64,000 nt of DNA from Alternaria dauci (GCF_042100115.1 NC_091272.1:4588001-4652000); one strand, 5' to 3'; positions 21,865-35,422 are shown, counted from the stretch's first letter. Numbers and translations are program-made. The notes: generated from the sequence alone by a model not told the origin.

Positions 21865-23159
21865 TTAGGTGGACTTGATAACCTTGGTAGGTCCCATCTC
21901 AAGCTCAGTGCCGAAGATGCGGTCCCAGAAGCGGCTCGTGACGCCGAAACCGTTCTGGTAGTCTGCGAAGTGATGCGCAAGGTGGTACTTCTTCAGCTGT
22001 TGGTAGTAAGGGGGCAGCCTTTGATATGTTAGCGGGGTTCTTGAAAGTCGTTTGTGCGTATACATACTTTTGGTGGTGAAGGAAGTAGTGTGTCATGTCG
22101 TAGCAGGTGTATCCAAAGATGCCACCACAGTAGGCAGCCAAAGCAGCGTACCAGTTCCAGAAAATCACAGCGTGTGCGAATTTCCAGAAAGGCGCCGCGA
22201 GGACGACGAAGAGTGTAGGAGGCATGACGAGCCTGTACTTATCCATGGGAAGGTAGTGGTGGATGCCGTGGAGGAGAAAGTGGAGGGTAATAGCGAAGCG
22301 GTTATCGGGAAGGTGGCTGCTTGTTGTTAGAACACGTCCGCTGCATGGGGAGGCGCAAAACTTACTCATCTAGATGGAACAAGCACCTGTGCAGAACGTA
22401 TTCAATGATGGTCCAGAAACCCAGCCCAAAAACCCAGTATCCCGCCAATTCCATGGTAGACGACAGTCCACCAAACGCTACTGCTGTTCCAGCTGCAACA
22501 CAAGGCCACCACAGCGTTGGTACAATCCACCATGGCGTCTTGCTGAGCGGCTCCAAGAAGTTACCGAACAATGGCGCAGAGTCACCTCCCCTGTAATGGC
22601 GCGGTCGATGCACTTGCTCCAGGTAAAAGTCTTTGCTGAAGCCACCGAAAAAGACTTGCATCAAGAGCGGCTTGTTGAGGTCCAAAAACTTGTGCTGTTT
22701 GTAGTCGAGGGTGGGATCGGTCTCCTTGGATAGGTCCTCTGCAGACGACATGCCGGTTGCAGCGTACAGCGGTTTGCCGTTCTGTGACATGCCCTTGAGC
22801 TCGAGTGTGCCCACCTCGGTCGGTGGCAGAGGCACAATATCCGCGGGGTTCGAGCTCTTCACTGCGCCATTGAGGACAGGCTCAGTAGCCATGAAGCCCA
22901 CAAGGCTCTCTTCGAGGATCTCATAGGCCGAATCGGAATGTGTGTGTGAAATCTCGTCCTTGAGGATAGCCTCTACGTCCTTGCCAGCATACTCCAAAAT
23001 GAACTCGGGGCCACCGGGATGGCCCTCGAGGAAGTCGGTAACATCGTAGACCTTGGTGCCAATGGTGACATAGCACGACTTCTCGTTGTTGTGCTTGCGC
23101 ACTTCGGCGGTCGGAATCGTCGGAAGCGTGCGACCGGGCATTGTGGTGGTTGTCGACAT
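21865..23159 (-). CDS. SCS7: sphingolipid (ceramide) fatty acid 2-hydroxylase
   Basis: Three minus-strand exons, 22366-23159, 22068-22316 and 21865-22018, give 398 aa (yeast Scs7 is 384). The N-terminal cytochrome b5 domain carries VTIGTKVYDVTDFLEGHPGG near residue 32, with the haem-ligand His in HPGG. The second haem His lies in DEISHTHSDSAYE. The hydroxylase domain shows the di-iron histidine clusters: EYVLHRCLFHLDD, HFLLHGIHHYLPMD, TCYDMTHYFLHHQ and KKYHLAHHFADYQNGFG. It hydroxylates the very long acyl chain of inositol-phosphorylceramide and ceramide in the ER. Intron 1 ends in a tandem acceptor AAGCAG. The distal CAG (used here) yields DDHLPDNR, the family consensus, and the proximal AAG would add one Ser. 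No upstream in-frame ATG of merit. Confidence 0.94.
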
Positions 23160-24351
23160 CAAGTTCAGGGAAGCGGCGGCAGGTTCTTTACGGTGCGTGG
23201 CACTCAGACGGGTAAAGGTCGAGTAATTATATGGAGCGGTGTGTTTTCAAAGACAAAGTACCAGCGGTGTAGTGGATAGCCGCGATTGCGTGGCGAGTGG
23301 AACGCAGAATCCAGGGATGGAAAGCTGTGGCGTAGTGAAACACCAATCCGAGGTAGAGAAGGAGCGTATAGGGTGGGCGGATGCGCAGAGTATAACAACA
23401 CAGTGCGCGGGTGTGTGCAGAGGACAATGTAGCAGTCTGTAAGAGTCCCAGTTATTGTCAGGAGAGCCAAGCCGCATCGCTCGCCTCGTAGATCTCACCA
23501 CCCGTAGCTAATGTGGCGAGACCGGCATCTTCGCCCTCCCACCTCCGAGACCGAGATGCGACCACGAAATCTCAGTTTGCGGAAAGGACATGCAATTTCC
23601 CTTGGGCTGGGAATTGCCGTCGCAGTTTCTGATTGGGCACCGTCTCTTCTAGCGCTCTTCATGTGCCCATAGTCGGATCACTTTGTTTCGTCCGAACAAC
23701 TGCAGGCAGCACCCATACATCACATGCGATTTTGCATCGATTCCATGTGAGTGTATGCAGTACGGCACTTTTAATACGCGGAGTCAAAGGGTAAAGAAAA
23801 ATTGAATGTCTACAAAGTGTTCGTTTGTTCCCTTGCATGAGGTGAGGCAGCCTTAGAGTGGAAAAACGAGAATCTCGGTGGCATGGACCAGCCTCAGGTC
23901 ACTCAAGAGGTTTTGGAAGATGTGTACACAGGTCGATGACACCAACGTTGAACAAGCCACCAACACATCGGCCCGCCGTTTTGAAAGCTCTCGCGCGGAC
24001 GCCCATGACTGGCTATGAGGCTGCCCGTCAGCCTTGCTGGACCCTTGTCTGCCAGGGGCAGCAACGCGACATTGCGTCACTGACCGTTATCAAGTCGCGA
24101 CTCCTTCACAGTATCCAACAGGAGCCCATCTTTCGATATGTGCCTTGCTTTTGGTGCAGGGCCTTGGCCCTTGACCTCACCCCCATTCTCAGCCTTATCC
24201 TTAATACCTCTGCAACTTCAAGCACATCTACATACCTCTACGACGGGCGCTCAACAGCTCTATATCCTCTCATCGTATACCTAGCGACCATTCCCTACTA
24301 CGAGCAATCGTCTTGTGATTGCGCATCGACTGTGCGCAGTCACAGCCCGTC
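23160..24351. other. divergent intergenic region, no gene supported
   Basis: Shared promoter space of SCS7 (-) and the thaumatin-like gene (+). Overlapping frames such as 23858-24394 (+) show no domain and run into the real start at 24352 in another frame. Nothing else seen. Confidence 0.55.
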
Positions 24352-25694
24352 ATGTCTACTTTCAGATCCAGCAGGGATTATTCCCGGCCTATAAACCACC
24401 CTTCTATCGCTCAGCTATGCACCCTTCTGTGCCTGAGCGCGTTACCTATGGCCGACGCTTTTCACCACATGGCACAAAAGGCACCCTGGAAAGCCAATCG
24501 GAGAAAGCTCGACATCACACCCCTGTTGGTGACGAACCATTGTCCTGAGAGCATCTGGCCTGGCATCTCGACGCAGTCTGGTACAGGTCCCGGAGAAAAC
24601 GGCTTCAAGCTTGAACCCGGGGAGACGAAGAATCAGACTGTGTCAGAGGATTGGCAGGGTCGCGTGTGGGGCAGAACGAATTGTACGTTCAACAGTGACG
24701 GCAGCGCTGCTGAATCGGGTCGTGGAAGGGCTTGTGGATCCGGCGACTGCAATGGCGCCTTGAATTGTCAAGTCGGGGTATGTTATCACACTCTATATTG
24801 ATGATACGCGGCTGACTGGGATGTAGGGGGACGTTCCCGTTTCGCTTGCCGAGTTCACGTTGGACGCCGGAGACGGACATACATACTACGACATCTCGCT
24901 TGTCGATGGCTACAACGTCCCCATGGCAATCGTACTTCAGCCGCTCGAAAACGTCACACTCGACGATATTCCTCCGAACCTCACCAACCCATCCTGCGAA
25001 GGAACCGACGGACTGCTAGCTCCCCAGGGCTACGATCCGTATCCCGAATACCCCGACTTCTTGCGCACGAATACCTCCTACCCATTGCCTTTTGACCAGA
25101 AGGTCGATAAGAATCAGATCTCCAAATGGTGTCCATGGGATCTGCAACAGAACCCCCCTGAGAAGCCTGGCGATGGCGTATACCCATATCCTGACGACAA
25201 CATTCAACGGCCACAATTCAATCCTTGCTTCTCTGCATGTGCAAAGAACAACCGACCTGAAGATTGCTGTACAGGAGAATACAACTCCGCGAGTGTGTGT
25301 CAGCCGAGCGAGTATTCCAAAAATGTTAAGGCAGTCTGTCCCGACGCATACAGCTTTGGTATGTGGTCCGCTCGATGTTCGATAAACAGCAAGGCTAACA
25401 ACTACACCAGCGTTCGACGATCAGACTTCAACCTTCATCATCCCCTCTGGGGCTGGGTTTGAAGTGGTCTTCTGTCCCGGTGCGCGTTCGACGACGATCC
25501 TCTCAACGAGCCGAGATGAGATGCTTCAGTTAGCGCAGCAAGGGAGGGTTGACAAACAAGCTACGATGATGATGAAGTCCAGAAGTGAAGTGGCAAAGAG
25601 AAGTGCTGCATCGAGCATCTCAAAGTTAGACGGCAATCCATTTGCGTTTGTTTTGGTTGCGATGGCTGTGATATCGGCTTCACGTTTCTGGTAG
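24352..25694 (+). CDS. thaumatin-like protein, secreted, probably GPI-anchored
   Basis: Exons 24352-24777, 24827-25358 and 25411-25694 give 413 aa. The introns are 49 and 52 bases, phases 0 and 1. The ATG at 24352 precedes a hydrophobic segment (IAQLCTLLCLSALPMADAF) that fits a signal peptide with a long n-region. The thaumatin fold is shown by TNHCPESIWPGI, GRVWGRTNCTF, RACGSGDCNGALNC, TYYDISLVDGYNVPMAI, EDCCTGEYNSASVCQ and VKAVCPDAYSFAFDDQTSTF. These include the Cys pattern and the acidic-cleft residues. The C-terminus ends in a hydrophobic run (NPFAFVLVAMAVISASRFW) after a Ser-rich stretch, a likely GPI signal. Fungal members are thought to act at the wall on beta-glucans, and activity here is inferred. 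The frame continues into 25359-25462 if intron 2 is not spliced, then stops. Confidence 0.88.
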
Positions 25695-26581
25695 CAAGAC
25701 TGCATTTGCGCTTTGTCGATCATGGGGTTTGGAAGCCCCAATGTCGCTGTTGTTGGTAGATCCTACGTGGGGTGAGGTGGAAGTCTTGCGGCGGTCCCAG
25801 TTTTATACCCCTTCCTCTTGTCTCCGATTGACCCTTAAGCATCTCAATCCAATACTCTCCCATAAAACCGCTTCTATCTTTGCAACACAGTCACATGCAG
25901 AGAGGGATCCGGATATTGCAGAGCAGCCAGATGCATGACCGGCTAGTGGTGCAGCAGGATCCATATCTCCAGATTCAAGACCTGCATCTCTCGGATAGCC
26001 GGAAGTTGCTCAAGGCTCCGTTGGTAAGGAAAGAAGTACGATGTTGTACAAGGCAGCAATAGCCTGCGTACTCAGCAAACCTAAGGTTGTTCTGGCAGGA
26101 GTACCCCACGTTGCGTGGGGCATGGACACTTGGAACACTGCCGTCGCTCCTCCAATGCTCTATCAATTTCTCCATATGAAACGGAACAACGGAGACCGAT
26201 ATCATCTTGCAATTCACCCTCTGTACCTGCACCTCGTGGCCTTCTGACGGCTGAACTGCGGCTCAGGGTCATATCTCCCGACATCAGATCCACAATAGGC
26301 GGCTCGCTAGCCGCTTTGGGCGCGGACGAGCTTCTCCGCACACCCTTTGCAGTCCCCATCACGGTGTTTCGAACCGCTCGATGGAGCTCAACGCGGCACT
26401 ACATGCTCCGGCCAAGTCAGTGGTCTGATTTAGCATACTAGAGGGATGTTCAGTCGGCATTCAAGAAGAAAGGGCGTCCCTCGTGGTGCTGCTTACCCCG
26501 CTACTTTGTAGTCTCGGACAACGACTTCTAAAGGCTGGCAGAAGTTTCGAGCGGTCATCATCATCTTGAACTTCATCCATT
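25695..26581. other. intergenic, no gene supported
   Basis: Between the thaumatin-like and beta-mannosidase genes, both on the plus strand. Short frames only. Presumed mannosidase promoter at the right. Confidence 0.6.
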
Positions 26582-29360
26582 ATGGCAAAAGCACAAGCTC
26601 TGAGCGCCCACGTGCTGTCGAAGGGTTGGACCTTCAAGCAGGCTGATGACACTGCTGATGATGCCTGGATGTCGGTCAACAGGGTCCCGACGAATGTTCA
26701 CTTGGACTTGATGGAGCATGGCAAGTACGTCTCGATATACAAGCAATTGCAAGCGCTAGGCAGAAACTGATACATGAATTAGAATACCGGATCCTTTCCT
26801 AGGCTTCAACGAGCTTGACGCAGAGTGGGTGGCAGACAAGGTATGGACATACAAAGTCGCGCTGCCCGAGGTACAGGAAGCAAAAGAAGGTATTGCACAC
26901 GTGTTAGCATTCGATGGCCTGGATACTTTCGCTACGGTTAAGCTCAACGGAGAGACTATCCTCGAGAGCGACAACATGTTCGTCCCTCATCGCCTTGATG
27001 TGACTAAGAAGCTCAATTCTAAGAGCACGAACACTCTGGAGATCGACTTTGCATCTGCCCGACTAGAGGCCATCAAGATCAAGGAAAATTACCCAGACCA
27101 CAGATGGGTTGGATTCAATGGCGACATGGCAAGGCTTGCAGTGAGGAAAGCTCAGTACCATTGGGGTTGGGATTGGGGGCCAATCTTGAACACGTGCGGT
27201 CCCTGGCGCGAAGTACGATTGGAAACCTACCAGGCAAGGGCCACGGATTTGAGAGTCGACTACAAGCTCGATGATAGCCTAAAATCGGTCCAGGGAACCA
27301 TTTCCGCCATTATCGAAGGAGCGTCTGCAGACAGCGTCGCCTTTGATGTTTTCGATGGAGATCAACGAGTCTTTAGGGAGACTGCAAAAATCAGCGATGG
27401 TGTGGCCAAAGTGGATTTCCATGTCAACAGTCCGAAGTTGTGGTACCCTCATGGTTACGGCGAGCAGCCTTTGTATACCGTAACTGCCACGGTTCTCACG
27501 GATGGGACAGAGACACATCAAACGTCACGTCGAACAGGATTCCGGAAAGGCGAGCTCGTACAGGAGCCAGATGCGATTGGCAAGAGCTTTTACTTCCGGG
27601 TCAACGGCGTTGATGTGTTTTGCGGTGGTTCGGACTGGATTCCTGCCGACTCTTTCACCCCGCGTGTAACCGAGGAAAAGTACCGTAAATGGCTCGAGAT
27701 GATGGTTGATGGCTATCAGATGATGATCAGAATATGGGGTGGCGGTATCTGGGAAGAAGACATCTTCTACGACATCTGCGATGAACTCGGGGTCTTGGTG
27801 TGGCAAGATTTCATGTTTGGCTGCGGCAATTATCCCGCCTTTCCGGACATCTTGCGATCAATCAAGGAAGAGTGCACCGCAAACGTCACCAGGCTGCGAC
27901 ACCACCCTTCCATCATCATCTATGCAGGGAATAATGAGGACTACCAAGTGCAGGAGTCGTATGGCTTGACTTACGATTACGAGGACAAGAACCCAGAGAA
28001 CTGGCTCAAGACTGACTTTCCGGCTCGGTACATATACGAAAAGGTACGTGCGGATTGCGTAGTTGTCAAATACGATTACGCTGACAGTATGCTTTACAGC
28101 TACTGCCCGACGTTGTTGCAGCGGAAAGCCCACATGTGCCATACCATCCAGGGTCACCATGGGGCGACGGCCTCAAGACATCAAACCCCACAGTGGGTGA
28201 CATGCATCAATGGAACGGTAACAATCTGCGCATTTAATCACTTATATTATACTTACGATTTATGCAGTGTGGCATGGCACGCAGGAAAAATATCAGATTT
28301 TTGATACGCTCGGCGGCCGCTTCAACAGCGAATTCGGCATGGAAGCATTTCCACACATCGATACGGTCAAATACTATTGCACCGAACCTTCGCAGTTGTA
28401 TCCGCAAAGCCACATGATTGATTTTCACAACAAGGCGGACGGACATGAGCGAAGGATAGCCACGTATTTGGTGGAAAATTTCCGTACCAAGACCGATCTA
28501 GAGGTATGTGCCGTCCGACGGTTACCCGGTTCATGGTCGGGAACTATGACGACATGGACCGCAATATAGCCGGCGTAGGTACTGACAGCCGACAGTCGTT
28601 CATCCACCTTACACAGCTGTCCCAAGCCGAAGCACTAATGTTCGGTTACAGGGGCTGGAGACGCCAATGGGGTCAAAACAGGCATTGTGGTGGTGCACTC
28701 GTCTGGCAGCTCAACGACTGCTGGCCAGTCACTTCATGGTCGATCGTCGATTACTTCCAGCGCAAAAAGCCGGCCTACTACGCTATGCGCAGAGTCCTTG
28801 CCCCGATTGCCGTCGCGGTCAAACGGGCGCACTTTGATTGGAGCGTGGTGCATGCCAGAGTGCCCAAGACCAGCGACTACGAAGTCTGGGTAGCGAGTCA
28901 GAAACTGGAAGAAGTGACAGCAACCGTTGAATTACGGTATATTAGCGTCGAGAGCGGCAAGGAGATTAAAACGAAGATCGTCAAGAAGGATATCAGGCTC
29001 GTACCGAACGGAACCACCGACGTCCTCTCAGGTACGATCGACAACCGGAACGAAGAGCCGCATGTCCTAGCCGTCCGCATATGGGTCGATGGCGAAATTG
29101 TGTCTCGCGACGTCGATTGGCCCCAGCCACTTAAATATCTGGAGTTCAAGGACCGCGGCTTGGAAGTCATACCAAAGGGCGAGACTATTGTGGTCAAGGC
29201 TCAGAAACCGACTAAAGGCCTGGTCTTTGAGGAACGCTCAGGCGTTCTTGTACATGACAGTGCTATAGACGTGGTGCCTGGCGACGAGCAGATCATCAAG
29301 GTAAGGGGCTTGGGCAAGCAGGATGAACCGTTGAGATGGACATATTTGGGCAAAGACTAG
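26582..29360 (+). CDS. mndB: GH2 beta-mannosidase, cytosolic (MndB clade)
   Basis: Five exons, 26582-26724, 26783-28043, 28100-28217, 28268-28503 and 28596-29360, all GT-AG and in frame, give 840 aa. That is the length of fungal clade B beta-mannosidases. There is no signal peptide, so it should act inside the cell on mannosyl-beta-1,4 oligosaccharides such as the core of N-glycans or imported manno-oligosaccharides. The beta-sandwich part includes HYHWGWDWGP-like AQYHWGWDWGPILNTCGPWR. The TIM barrel contains IRIWGGGIWEEDIFYDICDE, then IIIYAGNNED with the acid/base Glu near residue 433, and NSEFGMEAFPH with the nucleophile Glu near 529. GGALVWQLNDCWPVTSWSI follows, as in the family. Both catalytic glutamates are present. 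Introns 3 and 4 contain in-frame or frame-shifting stops, so splicing is required. Confidence 0.93.
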
Positions 29361-31053
29361 GTGTCAGCTCGCAGGATTGGGAAAGTGGAGTTGCTTGAAT
29401 GAAGCGGAAACAGGATGAGCACTTTGTGGGGCATAACGTGTGAATGCAAGTACGTGTAGTTGGAGATGTGTCCAGCGCATGTTGACGCGCAAATACAAAA
29501 AGTCCTTGATCATCACCGGCGTCAACTAGCTTGTCGGTAAGAGTTCGTATGTCGCGACATGGAGCTTGCAACACGGCGAATATAGGCAAGGGCCAGATGA
29601 GTGGAATTGCACTGCGTAATAACCAGGCATTGCCGAGTAGAGTTTGGACCGACGGGTATATGTGAGGCTGTTATATGTCCAATCGTTGTGTATATGCCAA
29701 GCGCTGGATATGAATGTCTTTATCGAACATGCTGAATTTCCAGGGTTAATTAAATGGCGTCGCCCAGCGCTCTACAGCATTGGCTGGAGCTGTCCTGCAT
29801 GGGGTAGAGGGTGCAGGCGAATGCAACCTAGCCGCGTGCCATCACGCAAAGCCGGTTCGCAGCGAGCACGCGGCAGCGTTCGGTGGGTTTCTGCGCTTCT
29901 CGGCCCAGACTGGACTCGCGACCCGGACGCTGGTATGGGCTTCTTGGGTGGTGACATGTCGGCAGAAGGCGGCGGTAGCGAGTATGCCGCATGGCCGTCC
30001 TTCTCGTACGCTTGGGATGCCGCTTGCCTGCAACGACCATCCTTCATAGGTCGGGTGCAACTCACCCGAAAGCATGTGTTCGACCTTGGGGCTTGCGATT
30101 TAGGTTGGCATCGCACCACCTCTCCAGAGGCCCACACACACACTCACACACACAGATCACGCCTCTAACGTAGGCACGCAACCCATGCCCACCTGCGCTC
30201 ATGCGATCGAAGGCGCGACGCTGCTTGATCGTGGCGGGAAGGATGATCCGCACTCACTGAAACGACGTGCAGTAGTGCTGCCGCAGCCAGAGCGAGAGGG
30301 AAAAAAGGCTGCTTCATGTCAGGTCGCATAGCGCAGCGCTCTGAATTGGTAATGTTGTGCGCGATCTCTTCTGGAACCCTTCTCGAAGCCGTCGACAGCG
30401 GCATGTCCATCTTTGAGTCCAATTTCGCTTGGCCCCTCCCTCCCCTCGCCCAAGACGCAATCCTTTCCCGTCCGCCCGTCTCAACGGTCGCCTGCCCATT
30501 TTTTTTCTCCTCTCCCTCTCGGTTGACCAGTCAGCCCTGCTGCATGCAAGCAGGGGTACTGTGGCTATAATGCGGGGATTATACCCTCTCGAATTTCCAC
30601 TCTGGAATTCCTTTTCGCTGCCCGGGCCCTGCGACTTGCTGCTAGCTTCCGCGCCGAGTATACCACCAGCTTCTGCAGGATTATGACGGCACAAGCCTGG
30701 GAACCAGACGCACCTACGTTGCGTTTTGCCTCTGTGCAGCTTATTTGATTCAGGCTGCATGTGATATGCATTGCTTAAACCGCACTACCGAACGTCTCTG
30801 ATATATCGATCCCGGTTCGTCGACCTTTTAGTTCCGATTCTCGTTATATTGGTCCCTGAACGTACCACCAGTACTTTGTACCATCATTCTAACCATCACC
30901 TTCTTGTCACGACATATTTGACCAGCTTTCCTCCTTGGCCTGGCACCTGGATGCAGGTTCGCTTGACACTTCTTGTCTGAGATTCCTGTCCCTCCTTCTC
31001 TCGAGTTGCGCCTCTGAAGCACGTTGCCGACTTTCCACCGCAGTCATTACAAC
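29361..31053. other. long intergenic region upstream of a transcription factor
   Basis: About 1.7 kb without a supportable gene. A short (CA)n microsatellite lies at 30133-30154. Overlapping frames of 60-174 codons on both strands are mutually exclusive and featureless. The right end is the promoter and 5' leader of the Zn2Cys6 gene, pyrimidine-rich just before the ATG. Confidence 0.55.
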
Positions 31054-33522
31054 ATGTTTCACACCTTCCAGTCATCCGTGGGAATGCGGTCACCCGGAGC
31101 AGACAGTGACAGTGCGGGGAAACCATCACGACCACCAGGCTCACGACGCATATCAACCAGCAACGCATGTGTCGAATGCAGGCGACGCAAGATTCGATGC
31201 GACGGTTCTCAACCCTGTGGACAATGCCAATGGTACCAACATCCTGAGGCATGTGGCTACTCGAAGCCGGCGCAACGAGTTGTGCCTAGTAGAAAGTGAG
31301 CATTCTAGAACCTTGCAAGACGGGTCGGGCTAATTACTTTGGTAGACTAGTCGACAAGCTGTCCAACAACATCGAACAGTACAAGACCATCCTTACAAAA
31401 CTATATGGGGTAAAGAATCTGGAGTCGCTAGCTAGTCTCCCACGCGAGGAACTTCTAGAGCTAGCTCTCTCCTCTACTGCAATCCACTCCACGACGTCGC
31501 CATCTGCAGCCGACTCGCAAGCGCTATCGGATGCACAGGCTGGATCCGATGGAGCCGAAAGCTTAGAGGCGCTCGAGCAGGCTCCACCGGAAGATCCCTA
31601 CTGGGACGAGGCACGGAAGCACCAGCTCCGTGTCCAAGGCATCTCCGACGATGTTAACGGACTTTCAATGTCTGTCGACCGATTGTCCTCCTATGTTGGC
31701 ATATCTTCCATCACAGCAGCACTGAAGGTTATTGTACGGTGTGCGCCTCAGACGCGTTCGCTCATCGCACACAACAGCCAGGAAACTGCGCTACCAAGCC
31801 GTGCAGGCTCTCCGCGACCGGAGCTAGCAGACAGCAGGCCAGATGCCTTACCATCTCCCGAGCACGGCCAAGAGCTGATTGAGAGCTATTTCGACCGCGT
31901 GCATCCGTTTTGTCCTCTGATCGATGAGCGAAAGTTTTGGTTCGCGTTCTTGTACGGAAATCGGAGGGACTCAGCATGGCTGGCGTTACTAAACATGGTC
32001 TTCGCACTGGGGTCGCTTGCCTCTCTAGCCGCAGATAACGAGGCGCACTACGTCTACTTCAATCGGTCTCGGCAGCACCTATCTTTGGAATCGTTCGGAA
32101 GCGGCAACCTAGAGGTCCTCCAGGCTCTAGCTATTATGAGCGGATACTATATGCACTATCTCAACCGCCCAAACGAAGCGCATTCTCTGATGGGCGGTAC
32201 GCTTCGTATGGCTACCGCGCTAGGTTTACATCGCGAGTACTCGGAACGTAGCGACGCAAGTAGGCAATTCATGACGCCGGGTGAGGAGGACTCTATTTCC
32301 CCGGAGATGAGACGTCGTATTTGGTGGAGTTTATTTTGTCTGGATTCTTGGGCTTCGACTACGACGGGCCGGCCTTCGCTGGGTAGGATGGGGCCTTCCA
32401 TCACTGTCATGAGACCTGGAACGGCTGCAAACACTGTAAGACCCTATGACAGATGCCACAACCGATAGCTACTAACGTCAAACACAGTCTCAGGCAACAC
32501 CATCACCCAACAGCCCTCAGTACATTGAACAGCTCAAGATCCTTCCTTTGGTGCACGCTTCAGCATTCTGTCAGATCGCTACTAGGATCCAGGATCGGCT
32601 CGTCGAATCTCCCCTGCTTGCTTCTACAGAAACGGCTAGCTTCGACGCACAGGTTGTGAAGTGGCATGATGATCTACCCTCGATTCTCTCCAATCCTGAC
32701 GAGCCGTGTCCGGAGTTCCTTCGGCGAACCAGGCTGGTCATGAAGTGGCGGTTTCAGAACATTCGCATCATCCTCCATCGACCAATCCTACTCACTGCAG
32801 CACTCCGACGCTCACCTTGGGCCGCCCTCAGTGCTGACGAAAAGGTCGCAGTGGGCAAATGTCGACTCATTGCGTCCAAAACAATCGAAGACATCAGTCA
32901 GGAATGTATGCCAGATCTCATCTCAGGCTGGAACGCAGTATGGTTTTGCTTCCAAGCCTGTATGGTACCTCTCGTCTCCTTGTTCAGCGACACCAGCATG
33001 CCGGAAGAAGTAGAGAAGTGGAAAGCCAGTATCGAAACAGCACTCGCATTTTTTGAGACTGTCAAGGACTGGAGTATTGCGGCTAAACGGAGCGGCGATG
33101 CAGTCACACGCCTCTACGCCGCATACAAAACGAATGTGTCGACGCTATCCCATCAGTCTCAGACCGCTATGCCACACATCCCCCACCCTCAACAATACCA
33201 ACAACAACAATCTCACCCAAATGCTCACACTCACTTCGCTATTCCTGGTACCTCGGCCGCGCCCACGATGCTTAACACCCACCCCGCTGCTTACGGACAA
33301 CATCATCCCTCGGCATTCGGGCACTACAACCCCGCAACACCCACCTGGGCCAACGCTGGGAACGATCCGACGATCTTGAACAACTTCTGGGATGATATGA
33401 TGTGGGATACAAACCTACCGGATATGCTGGAGACACCGTTTGGGCTCGGTGGTGAGTACGAGTTCGCAAGTGCGGCACAGGATTCTGGGGCGCAGGGGGC
33501 CTGCTGGATGCATGGGAATTAA
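31054..33522 (+). CDS. Zn(II)2Cys6 transcription factor with fungal-specific TF domain
   Basis: Exons 31054-31295, 31346-32435 and 32488-33522 (introns 50 and 52 bases) give 788 aa. The binuclear zinc cluster near residue 45 is CVECRRRKIRCDGSQPCGQC followed by an eighth-spaced Cys, that is C-x2-C-x6-C-x5-C-x2-C-x8-C, with the usual basic KIRC patch. The linker LVDKLSNNIEQYKTIL looks like a short coiled-coil dimerisation element. The middle region (ELIESYFDRVHPFCPLIDERKFW near 275, then LGLHREYS and RRRIWWSLFCLDSWAS) is the fungal-specific transcription factor domain. The C-terminus is Gln/His/Pro-rich and ends in an acidic-aromatic segment (NNFWDDMMWDTNLPDMLE) suited to activation. Its targets are unknown, and its neighbours do not suggest a local cluster. 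Confidence 0.92.
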
Positions 33523-35422
33523 ACGGAATGTCAAGGAGTGTTACGGTAACACTCCTGTCGATCCTTTCAGTATTCAGTGTGCGCCCTGGTCTGGATCTGA
33601 TCGGTCTTCTACCCACATACAGCATATACCGTATGGACAGCGTTCAAGTCTAAGCCCTAGCATTGGAACGCAGGTCCGCGAGTGCTCAGCACATGTGCGT
33701 TGTCAGTCTTGATGAAGATGCGCCAAGACGACTTTGTGCGACTGACGACACCGGAACCGACCAGCCGACGCATAGCCACCGGGGTATTGTCTAGCAACTC
33801 GATCGCATATACGAAAGCTCCTAGAGAGAAGCAGCAATATGCAATAGCCGGCAGTGGCACAGAACAAGCGGAGCATTTTGCACAAGGGCTACTCATACCC
33901 CCTGGTTTCATATACACACACACACATGGCAAGTCAAGGTTCAGGCTGGTGTGCGGAGCAAAGGATGATTTACACGGGTTAAAGATAGATCACCGGCTTC
34001 TAGCATTGTTCTCCCGAAGTCGCTTCACGTCTTTTTCTTGTCGATCGATCATATCCTTACACAGTCACACGGATGGAAAGCAAGGCTGGCTGGCAGGCAT
34101 GTCCAGGCCATGGAGGCGGATCCGCATGTGGATTTCCCATTTTACTTTCCTGCACTTTCCCTCTCTCTTTAACCCCGACTCTGCATTGCTTCTACTTCAT
34201 CCTCTCACCGTTGTGGAGATACATATACGGCATAGGTGGTTAGATTTTCTTGTATTCACTCGTTATTATAGACATGGGGTTGCGCACTATTGATACCCCA
34301 GATTCTGGTGATGGCTAAATAGGCGTGAAGTTGATCGCATGCATGCAAGATTGGAACTAGTTAGACATAGACACCAAGGCAAACATTATTTTCGTCCGCT
34401 TAACCCCGAAGGAGGATTGGTGTGATGGGCGTGATGGCTTAACAGAGGAGCTATATGCCTCTTTGCTGTGACTCTGTTGTATGGTTAGTAATCTACATTT
34501 CGCTGGGTGAGGGTGTGTTTAGCCTAAGGGCGTCGCGCATGTGAATGTGGACCCGATTACGACACGCAGAGTTCACAGTCGCGTATGCGGAATGGGAGTG
34601 GAAACAAGACAATTCTCGTGATTGCGTTCGATGTTGTCTGCTCAGAGAGCAGGAAAAGAAGGGGCACGTTTACAGTATTTTCGCACGGCACCAAGGACTC
34701 AAGACAACAATACAAACACGCTACTGTTTCTGCCTACATGCTACAGATATGGAATACCAAGCCCACAGCGGGGGACGAGACCATCTTGGCTGCTTGTCCT
34801 GCAACATGAAATGCTTAACCGACGTGAATCATCATCGGTGAGTGTGCGCAGGTTCTCTCCACGGGGACATGCTGAAATGTGGTATGATATGTGCAGGGTT
34901 TGCAATCCATTCTGGAGGAGTCTGGATACAAATGACGCACGTGTTTGTGGAGGATGTGGAACATGGCAGGCGAGGCGAAACAGCCTGCGGGGATGCCGAT
35001 GACGGAGCGTTGCGCAGATCTTATCGATTACCGGTAGCCGCCTGGGAGAATGTGCAGGTGTGTTTAGTGACCGCAGTGCATCGGAGCCAACTGCCATGTG
35101 ACAGATGGACTCAGGACGCCGAGTTTGGATGGGATTCACTCTGTGGTCTTGCTGTACATGCGCGCCTGGATGAGAGCAAGTTTACGCGAAAAAGTCGCGA
35201 CGATGAACAAAGACGCATCTAACCTCCCCGCCGCCGCGCACGCCTTCCCCACGTGCACCTTGGCCCACCAGCCGTCGATCGCACCCATTGAGCTTGGCCA
35301 TCTATCCTCGGACCTATTTCACCGCTACCATCTTGGCCATATACGCAGAAGAAGGGCGGTAATCGCATCTTCATCTTCTCTTCACTTCCCATCGACCGGC
35401 GGATTGATACTCTACCGCAGCA
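33523..35422. other. long intergenic region, no gene supported
   Basis: About 1.9 kb between two plus-strand genes. An (AC)n run lies at about 33914-33928. Frames on both strands (largest 33682-34293, +, without a good ATG) have no domain. The right end is the promoter of the cation transporter. Confidence 0.55.

Noticed and set aside
23240..23300. GCGGTGTAGTGGATAGCCGCG, a tRNA-like word
   Set aside because: No full cloverleaf can be drawn and no B box follows.
33682..34293. Plus-strand frame of about 200 codons
   Set aside because: No convincing ATG, no domain, and a composition like read-through of non-coding DNA with an (AC)n run inside it.
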